NCBI GenBank assembly: GCA_002419025.1
Contig: DIFG01000067.1
Coordinates: 1-12,082, forward strand
DNA: 12,082 nucleotides
Direction of reading: 5' to 3'
Source: Deltaproteobacteria bacterium UBA5754
Lineage (GTDB): Bacteria > Desulfobacterota > Dissulfuribacteria > Dissulfuribacterales > UBA5754
Of the stretch, positions 1 to 5,577 are shown piece after piece. The notes beneath the pieces were generated by a model. It saw only the letters and a list, made by a program, of their open reading frames with translations. It did no database searches and was not told the origin of the DNA. The first letter of the stretch is position 1; every line of letters begins with the position of its first letter. Position numbers and translations under genes: made by a program.

Positions 1-32
1 CACACAAAATGACGAAGAACCATATAAATTAT

Positions 33-383
33 ATGAACGAATAGCAGGGCAACGAGATTTTTTTGTCACGTCGCGTTTTGTGCCATCTTCTTCTCGAGTG
101 GTGCGGCTCTAAATCATATGGGCTCTCGGAGACTGGGAAAGACTGTCACCGAGATCGAGGACGATGTGGAGACTTCCGTTGCCAACGTCTCCCAGCACCT
201 CCGCGTTATGAGGGACAGTGGCTCGGTCCGGACGCGGAAAGTGGGAAAATCTATATACATAATGCGAACCCGAAATTTTTCGAAGGCGCCCGACTGATTT
301 GGGAAGGCCTTCTCGAAGTGACGGAGAGAGTGCTGAAGGTCGCGGAGGGCGGAGCATCCGGAATGGTAACGGAGGAATGGTGA
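33..383 (+). pseudogene. Decayed ArsR-family transcriptional regulator
   Basis: Pieces of a winged-helix ArsR-type repressor are visible in different frames. In the frame of position 61, about 145-257 reads as a helix-turn-helix with TSVANVSQHLRVMRD followed by the wing (RTRKVGKSIY). The conserved continuation NPKFFEGARLIWEGLLEV is in the frame of position 63, from about 262 to 383. The two parts would join after loss of about one base near 255-262. A second shift is likely near 105-125, where VLCHLLLE lies in the frame of 63. The only upstream ATG in that frame (33) is followed at once by TAG. No single frame gives an intact regulator, so I call it broken. It ends one base before the octaheme cytochrome gene, the usual position of a local repressor. 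Sequencing error is an alternative, but at least two frame breaks plus a stop argue against it. Confidence 0.7.
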
Positions 384-384
384 T

Positions 385-1992
385 ATGGTGATCTTAATAA
401 AAAAAAGGGTGATGCCCTTCGGATTGATCCTTTTTGTCCTTTTGTTTTGGGTCTTCAGTCCGGAGAAGGCCCTGGCGTCTGACGATTTGGCAAAGACGCC
501 TTCCATCACTGCGGATCATCGGAAATTCGAGGTGCTCAAGAAGGATTTTACGAGCGGACCGGAGGTCACGAAGGCCTGTCTCACGTGCCATACCGAGGCA
601 GCGAAACAGGTCCACGCAGATATCCACTGGACATGGAAATGGGGTGGAGACGGCCAGCCGGAAGGAGGAAAGAGGGTGGTCGTCAACAACTTCTGAGTGG
701 CGATAGAGTCAAACTGGTGCAGGTGCACCAGCTGCCACGCGGGTTACGGATGGAAGGACAAGACCTTTGATTTCTCCTCCGAGGAGAACGTGGACTGTCT
801 CGTCTGTCACGACACAACGGGTACATACGAGAAGGTGCTAACGGGCTGTGGCCACCCCGCCTATGAATCCACGATCTCCGAGGGGAAGACATATGATCCA
901 GTGGATCTCGGAAACATAGCCAGAAACGTCGGGAAGACGAGCCGGGCGACCTGTGGCGCCTGCCACTTTTTCGGAGGCGGGGCAGCCGGCGTGAAGCACG
1001 GGGATCTCGATACCTCGCTCCTTGCGCCGTCAAAGGACCTCGACGTTCACATGGATATGCAGGGCCTTAACTATTCCTGCACCTCCTGCCATGTGACCTT
1101 CTCCCACTACATCACTGGAAGGCATTATTCGGAACCCGCGCCCAAAAACCGCAGGATGGCCCTTCCCAAGGACGACGGGAACAGGCTCTCCTGCGAATCC
1201 TGCCACGGACCGAGCCCCCACAGAAGTGACGACAAGCTCAATCATCACACAGATATCGTCGCCTGCCAGTCCTGTCACATCCCTGCTTTTGCCCGGGTAA
1301 ATCCCACCGTCATGAGCTGGGATTGGTCAGTTGCCGGGAGATTCGACGAGAAGGGACGCCCCTTTAAGAAAAAGGAGCCTCCGGATATCGGACCTAATTA
1401 CTTGACGAGAAAGGGTGAACTTGTCTGGGCGAAGAACGTGACTCCGACATACCGCTGGTACAACGGTTCGTTTCATTTTATGAGGATGGGCGAAAGGATC
1501 GGGGATGAAAGGCCTGTTGTCCTTTCCGGTCCTAACGGCGGTCCGGGGGAACCGGATTCCCGCATTCATCCCTTCAAAATCCACCAGGGCGTCCAGCCCT
1601 ATGACCCTGTGACCATGACCATCGGGATACCCAAGATCTTTGGTCCCAAGGGATCCGGTGCATATTGGTCGGATTTCAACTGGAAGGCATCCCTTGCCGC
1701 GGGTATGATGAGCGCTGGCGTTACCTTCAGCGGAGAGGTTGATTTCATCAAAACTGAAACGTACTGGTCCATCAATCACATGATCCCCCCGAAGGAAAAG
1801 GCCGTGGGGTGTGCATCCTGCCATGCCAGGGACGGGCTCATGGCAGAGATAGCCGGAGTCTACATTCCGGGACGGGACAGGAGCCGGACGCTCGACACTG
1901 CGGGGTGGACCTTCGTCGCCCTCTCGGCCGGGGCAGTCTCGGTCCACGGACTTTTGCGGATACTTTCGCGTGGCAGGGAAAAAGGTGAGTAA
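385..1992 (+). CDS. Octaheme tetrathionate reductase-family cytochrome c with in-frame TGA (probable selenocysteine 104)
   Basis: Read through one TGA (694-696), this is 535 residues with eight CXXCH heme sites at residues 65, 114, 138, 190, 232, 270, 294 and 476. That is the full complement of the octaheme tetrathionate reductase family, periplasmic enzymes that reduce tetrathionate, nitrite and hydroxylamine in vitro. Residues 1-31 form a signal peptide ending in ALA. Residues about 506-527 look like a C-terminal membrane anchor, whereas the Shewanella enzyme is soluble. The start has a GGAGG at 371-375. The TGA lies between hemes 1 and 2 in VVNNF-x-VAIES, where I recall family members having Cys; a reactive Cys near the active heme is known from the Shewanella structure. 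Both halves share one frame and no start or ribosome site follows the TGA. A SECIS-like hairpin comes directly after it. The KHGDLD segment (204-209) may hold the active-site lysine ligand (inference). A simple nonsense mutation is the alternative. Confidence 0.85.
697..738 (+). promoter_or_regulatory. Bacterial SECIS-like element directly after the TGA
   Basis: The upper stem CTGGTGC (714-720) pairs perfectly with GCACCAG (725-731) around the loop AGGT (721-724). An outer stem GTGGC (697-701) pairs with GCCAC (734-738), leaving an asymmetric internal loop (702-713 against 732-733). The loop GGT begins 25 nt after the TGA, inside the roughly 16-37 nt window used in bacterial SECIS models. The apex (GC, AGGU, GC, then ACC) resembles the SelB-binding apex of E. 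coli fdhF as I remember it. In this role SelB binds the loop and delivers Sec-tRNA at the UGA. The folding was done by eye; no energy was calculated. Confidence 0.75.
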
Positions 1993-1993
1993 A

Positions 1994-2599
1994 ATGGCAG
2001 AAAAGATCCTACTCTACACTCGCTTCGAGAGGTTCTGGCACTGTACCCAGGCCATCCTGATCGTGCTCCTTGGAATCACGGGGTTCGAGATCCACGGGAG
2101 TTTCCATTTCATCGGCTTCGAGAGAGCCGTCCATCTCCATGATGATGCTGCGTGGATCCTTGCGGGCCTCGTCGTTTTCGCCATCTTCTGGCATTTCACC
2201 ACAGGGGAGTGGAGGCAGTATCTCCCGGCCCGCGACATGATCAGGGAGACCGTGCGTTTCTACCTCGTCGGCATCTTCCGGGGAGAGCCCCATCCCTTTC
2301 CGAAGAGCAGGGCCCGAAAGCTCAATCCGCTTCAGCGATTCACCTATCTCTTTCTCAAGCTGATCCTTTTTCCCCTTCAGTTTGTCACAGGATTCCTGTA
2401 TCTTTTCTCCAACGACTGGCCGAATCTTGGAATCACTGCTGATCTGGAGTCTGTTGCCCTTCTCCACACGGCAGGTGCCTTTGCCTTCATCGTCTTTTTT
2501 GTGGTCCATGTCTATCTCACCACCACCGGAAAGACACCGCTCGCTCACATAAAGGCCATACTCACCGGGTGGGAGGAGGCGGACCGGCCGCCTGCCTGA
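1994..2599 (+). CDS. Membrane cytochrome b, partner of the octaheme cytochrome
   Basis: A 201-residue integral membrane protein of the cytochrome b561/Ni-Fe hydrogenase cytochrome b type. Four hydrophobic helices lie at about 19-35, 52-68, 116-138 and 154-176. Histidines suited to binding heme b are H16, H47/H49, H67, H158 and H172, the last two in the fourth helix (LLHTAGAF and VVHVYLTT). I prefer the ATG at 1994 because AAAGGTGAG (1981-1989) is a good ribosome site four bases away. An upstream in-frame ATG at 1970 lacks one and would overlap the cytochrome gene. The gene follows that gene by one base, so they are almost surely cotranscribed. The likely role is to oxidise menaquinol and pass electrons to the octaheme protein on the periplasmic side (inference from context). 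Confidence 0.85.
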   Translation: MAEKILLYTRFERFWHCTQAILIVLLGITGFEIHGSFHFIGFERAVHLHDDAAWILAGLVVFAIFWHFTTGEWRQYLPARDMIRETVRFYLVGIFRGEPHPFPKSRARKLNPLQRFTYLFLKLILFPLQFVTGFLYLFSNDWPNLGITADLESVALLHTAGAFAFIVFFVVHVYLTTTGKTPLAHIKAILTGWEEADRPPA

Positions 2600-2649
2600 C
2601 GAAAGCCGATGGAAGTGCCCTGTCCCTGGTGCATAGCGATGTGAATGCA

Positions 2650-3312
2650 ATGGACCGCAATCCTCACAATTTCCTATCCGTCGATTTTGACCGCTCCGCC
2701 GCCACCTGGGACGAAAAACCCACCCGGGTGGAGCTCGCAAACGCGGTTGTGCAGGCCATTCGGGCACGTGTGCCCCTGTCCGTCCGCATGGACGCCATGG
2801 AATACGGATGCGGGACCGGGCTCCTCACCCTTGCACTTGCGCCTTCCCTTGCATCTGTCACTGCAGTGGACAGCTCTCCTGGGATGCTCGATGTTCTCGG
2901 ACGAAAGGTTCGGGATGCCGGTATCACGAATGTGGAGGCCCGGCTCATGGACCTAACGCGGGATGCAGTTCCGGACAAACGTTTCCATCTCGTCTATTCC
3001 AGTATGACCCTTCACCACGTAGGTCCGGTTGAAAGGCTTATGAAGGTCTTTTTCGATCTCCTTCATTCAGGGGGATGGATCGCCCTTGCCGACCTGGACA
3101 CGGAGGATGGAAGCTTCCATCAGGGGGCCGAGGGCATCTCCCACTTTGGCTTCGATCGCGCGGCCCTCGAAAGGATGCTCGTAAAGGTCGGATTCGTTGT
3201 CCCTCATACAGAGACCGCCCACACGATCCAAAAGGAATTTCCCAATGGCTTGCGACGGGACTACTCCGTCTTTCTTCTGACCGCCCGAAAGCCGGAGACA
3301 TCTTCGGACTGA
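2650..3312 (+). CDS. Class I SAM-dependent methyltransferase
   Basis: A 220-residue Rossmann-fold methyltransferase. Motif I is EYGCGTGL (residues 51-58). The acidic residue closing strand 2 is in TAVDSSPGML, and LVYSSMTLHH matches the motif IV region. The N-terminus (MDRNPHNF...AATWDEKP) matches that of small UbiE/Tam-like methyltransferases with unknown substrate, which supports ATG 2650. In-frame GTGs at 2641, 2629 and 2569 are possible, and no start has a strong ribosome site; the GGAAG at 2611-2615 is far away. It lies 50 bp after the cytochrome b gene on the same strand, so it is probably the third gene of the operon. The substrate cannot be told from the sequence. Confidence 0.85.
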   Translation: MDRNPHNFLSVDFDRSAATWDEKPTRVELANAVVQAIRARVPLSVRMDAMEYGCGTGLLTLALAPSLASVTAVDSSPGMLDVLGRKVRDAGITNVEARLMDLTRDAVPDKRFHLVYSSMTLHHVGPVERLMKVFFDLLHSGGWIALADLDTEDGSFHQGAEGISHFGFDRAALERMLVKVGFVVPHTETAHTIQKEFPNGLRRDYSVFLLTARKPETSSD

Positions 3313-3333
3313 TAGGTGGGGGCTCGGTCCATA

Positions 3334-3585
3334 TCAGCCATCCTTTTTACTTGTTTTCTCTTCCAATAATTCGGGCGGAAGGCTCCCCACGCATTCCTTG
3401 GCATGGGGGCAGTACTTCGCGCAGCCGAAGTCCATGCCGGGGTTGTGGATCTTTGTCCCGCAGGACGGGCAGGTGCGAAAGACGTCGTCCTTGAAGAACT
3501 CCACGGCCTTTTTGCAGCCGGGGCAGGGGACCTCGAAGATGGCCCCGGGTTTCCAGTAGCGGCTGTCTTGTCCTGGGCATTTCAT
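3334..3585 (-). CDS. Small zinc-ribbon protein linked to hcp
   Basis: An 83-residue cysteine-rich protein. Cysteine pairs CPGC (21-24) and CPSC (39-42) form a zinc ribbon or rubredoxin-like knuckle. C3, C55, C59 and C65 (MKCPGQD, FGCAKYC, KEC) could form a second metal site. I recall the opening MKCPGQDxRYW and the MDFGCAxYCPxAxxC motif from proteins of anaerobes, some fused to an HD phosphohydrolase domain; here only the cysteine part is present. GGAGGT (minus strand) lies nine bases before the ATG, so the start is secure. It follows hcp by 53 bp on the same strand and likely shares its HcpR-type promoter. A role in metal or redox handling for Hcp is a guess. Confidence 0.75.
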   Translation of the reverse strand: MKCPGQDSRYWKPGAIFEVPCPGCKKAVEFFKDDVFRTCPSCGTKIHNPGMDFGCAKYCPHAKECVGSLPPELLEEKTSKKDG

Positions 3586-3601
3586 GATTATAAGACCTCC
3601 T

Positions 3602-3628
3602 CCCGTCCATTCTTTTCGAAGGGACGGG
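3602..3628 (-). other. Possible intercistronic hairpin between hcp and zinc-ribbon gene
   Basis: CCCGTCC (3602-3608) pairs perfectly with GGACGGG (3622-3628) around a 13-nt loop. It lies in the 53-bp gap between hcp and the zinc-ribbon gene and is not followed by a clear U-run, so attenuation or mRNA processing is more likely than a strong terminator. Chance is possible. Confidence 0.3.
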
Positions 3629-3638
3629 GGTGGGTACT

Positions 3639-5267
3639 TTACCCGAGGATGGCCTTCAGGTCCTCGTCCGGGGTGGTGATGGGCCTTATGTCATAGTTTT
3701 TCACGAGCACGTCGAGGACGTTCGGCGTGATGAAGGCCGGAAGGCTCGGCCCGAGGCGGATGTTTTTTATGCCAAGGTGGAAAAGGGTGAGCAGGATCGC
3801 CACGGCCTTCTGTTCGTACCAGGAAAGGATCATGGAGAGGGGAAGGTCGTTCACCCCGCAGTTGAAGGCCTTTGCCAGGGCGAGGGCGATCTGGATCGCT
3901 GAATAGGCGTCGTTGCACTGGCCGATGTCAAGAAGCCGCGGTATTCCCCCGATGTCTCCGAGGTCCTTGTCGAAGAAGCGGAACTTCCCGCAGGCAAGGG
4001 TCAGGACCACGCAGTCCTTGGGCACCTTCTCCACGAACTCGGTGTAGTAGTTCCTGCCGGGTTTGGCACCGTCGCAGCCCGCGACCAGGAAGAAGTGGCG
4101 GATCTTTCCGGCCTTCACCGCCTCGATCACCTTGTCTGCGACTGAAAGGACGGCCTTTCTCGCAAATCCCACCATGACCGCGCCCTTGTCCGTGTCCTCA
4201 GGGAACCCGGGGGCCTCGAGGGCCTTCTGGATCACCTGGCCGAAGTCCCTGTTTTTGATGTGGGCCACACCCGGCCAGGCCACGATCCCCGAGGTGAAGA
4301 TCCGGTCCTTGTAGGCATCCGCCGGCCTCTGGATGCAGTTGGTGGTCATGACGATGGGGCCTGGAAACTCCGGGAATTCCTTTATCTGGTTCTGCCAGGC
4401 GGTCCCGTAGTGCCCGTAAAAGTGGGGGTATTTTTTCAGTTCCGGATAGCCGTGGCAGGGGAGCATCTCGCCGTGGGTATAGACATTGATGCCCTTTCCC
4501 TCGCTCTGCTTGAGGATCTCTTCGATATCTTTAAGGTCGTGTCCTGATACGAGTATGGCCTTTCCCTTCTTGGCGCCAAGGGGGACCTTGGTCGGCACCG
4601 GATCCCCGTATGTGCCCGTGTTTCCGGCATCGAGAAGCTCCATGGCCCGGAGGTTTGCCTCGCCGCACCCGAGGACAAGACCCACCCAGTCGTCAAGGCC
4701 CAGGTCCTTTCTGAGTGTGGCCGCCAGGCCCTCGTGGATGAAGGCGTAGACCTTTTCGTCCTCCTGGCCCAGGATCTGGGCGTGGTCGGCGTAGGCGCAG
4801 ACCCCCTTGAGCCCGTAGACCAGGGTCTCCTTGAGGGACCGGATGTCCGGGTTCTCCGTCGGATCGGCCATGACGCCGTGTTCCTCGCCCTGCTTCACGA
4901 GGCCTTCAATGGTATCCGCCGGGGTGAATGCGGCGGGACTTGATGGGAATGACGCGCTTCCTCCGGCGGCCTTCACCTTTGCCTTGAGCCCCTCGCGAAG
5001 CTCGACGCTCCTTCTTACGAGCCCCACGAGGCGCTCTGGGTCGAAGTCCACGTTCGTGAGGGTGGAAAAGACCGCCTCGCAGGTGAAGACGTTCACCTCG
5101 CGGTCGCTCACCCCCGCCTTTCTTCCCTCCACCGCCACCTGGGAAAGGCCCTTTACGGCGTGAATGAGGAGATCCTGAAGGGCCGCCACAACGGGTTTTT
5201 TCCCGCACACACCCAGAGCCGTGCAGCCCGTTCCCTTTGCCGTCTGTTCGCACTGGAAACAAAACAT
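3639..5267 (-). CDS. hcp: Hydroxylamine reductase / hybrid cluster protein, class I
   Basis: A 542-residue Hcp, matching the roughly 550 residues of Desulfovibrio proteins. The N-terminal motif C3-x2-C6-x8-C15-x5-C21 is the class I spacing that binds a cubane [4Fe-4S] cluster (class II enzymes have C-x2-C-x11-C-x6-C). All hybrid-cluster ligands are visible: H243, E267, C311, C398, C426, C451 and E485, in the contexts GHDLK, HGEML, TNCIQ, GCDGA, ACGKF, GQCND and EQKAV. Hcp is cytoplasmic; it reduces hydroxylamine in vitro and NO to N2O in vivo. I choose ATG 5267 because AGGAGGT (5274-5280) is six bases upstream. A consensus HcpR palindrome lies about 64 bp upstream. It heads a two-gene unit with the zinc-ribbon protein. 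Confidence 0.97.
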   Translation of the reverse strand: MFCFQCEQTAKGTGCTALGVCGKKPVVAALQDLLIHAVKGLSQVAVEGRKAGVSDREVNVFTCEAVFSTLTNVDFDPERLVGLVRRSVELREGLKAKVKAAGGSASFPSSPAAFTPADTIEGLVKQGEEHGVMADPTENPDIRSLKETLVYGLKGVCAYADHAQILGQEDEKVYAFIHEGLAATLRKDLGLDDWVGLVLGCGEANLRAMELLDAGNTGTYGDPVPTKVPLGAKKGKAILVSGHDLKDIEEILKQSEGKGINVYTHGEMLPCHGYPELKKYPHFYGHYGTAWQNQIKEFPEFPGPIVMTTNCIQRPADAYKDRIFTSGIVAWPGVAHIKNRDFGQVIQKALEAPGFPEDTDKGAVMVGFARKAVLSVADKVIEAVKAGKIRHFFLVAGCDGAKPGRNYYTEFVEKVPKDCVVLTLACGKFRFFDKDLGDIGGIPRLLDIGQCNDAYSAIQIALALAKAFNCGVNDLPLSMILSWYEQKAVAILLTLFHLGIKNIRLGPSLPAFITPNVLDVLVKNYDIRPITTPDEDLKAILG

Positions 5268-5296
5268 CTCGCTACCTCCTTGCATTTTTGCAAGAA

Positions 5297-5302
5297 AAGA
5301 TA
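5297..5302 (-). promoter_or_regulatory. Candidate -10 box of the hcp promoter
   Basis: On the minus strand this reads TATCTT. A transcript starting about seven bases further on (near 5290) would place the centre of the HcpR-like palindrome at about -41.5, the classic class II activator position of CRP/FNR proteins. The box itself matches the consensus at only four of six positions. Confidence 0.4.
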
Positions 5303-5323
5303 GCAGGCCTGAGAAGGATGTCC

Positions 5324-5339
5324 CTTGACATACGTCAAG
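5324..5339. promoter_or_regulatory. HcpR-type operator upstream of hcp
   Basis: CTTGACATACGTCAAG is a perfect 6+4+6 palindrome containing TTGAC-N4-GTCAA. This is the published core for HcpR, the CRP/FNR-family regulator of hcp genes in sulfate reducers and relatives. It is centred 64 bp before the hcp start codon. The regulator gene is not in the window. Confidence 0.85.
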
Positions 5340-5425
5340 CCCTTATGTCTCTGGCCTGAGTCCGTGACGGTCCGGGCATTTGTTGCAGGAGCTCATATTT
5401 GATAGTCTTGCAAAAAGTGCCGGAC

Positions 5426-5500
5426 TCGTTATGCCGGACTTGATCCGGCATCCAGGACATATTGAAAACCCTGGATTCCGGCCTCTGCCGGAATGATGCC
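5426..5500. repeat. Double-hairpin dispersed repeat (REP/BIME-like)
   Basis: The first hairpin is ATGCCGGA (5431-5438) with TCCGGCAT (5444-5451). The second is ATTCCGGC (5475-5482) with GCCGGAAT (5487-5494). They are joined by ATCCAGG (5450-5456) and CCTGGAT (5470-5476), which are also mutually complementary, so the whole unit is a near-palindrome centred at about 5463. The sequence resembles the abundant 'tgccggaatga / ggattccgg' repeats of many proteobacterial genomes. A related half copy is at 11441-11458. With 5268-5577 it makes up the roughly 310-bp gap between the divergent hcp and kinase genes. The rest of that gap holds the hcp promoter and an AT-rich stretch (5518-5535). Confidence 0.75.
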
Positions 5501-5577
5501 AAATTGGATTCAGGTCCTATAAAAAAATTTTATTAAAGGTATTGCATGTCGGCTGACGATTCACTAATAAATACCGC

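Noticed and set aside
385..696. Two separate genes (a monoheme protein ending at 696 and a heptaheme protein starting at 697).
   Set aside because: The second part has no start codon with a ribosome site, no signal peptide for heme attachment and begins mid-domain. Both parts are in one frame and together give a standard octaheme protein.
694..696. The TGA as a simple inactivating mutation.
   Set aside because: Not excluded, but about 430 codons after it remain open with every heme motif intact, and a well-placed SECIS-like hairpin follows immediately.
1327..1947. Long minus-strand reading frame inside the octaheme gene.
   Set aside because: It is an antisense shadow of a clearly coding gene with no recognisable domain; GC-rich DNA gives such frames often.
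2009..2767. Minus-strand 252-codon reading frame across cytochrome b and methyltransferase.
   Set aside because: Its sequence is low-complexity and charged without family features, and it overlaps two well supported genes.
5542..5570. TTGCAT-N17-TAATAA as kinase promoter.
   Set aside because: The spacing is right, but it would start transcription on the ATG and both boxes are weak; not supported enough to list.
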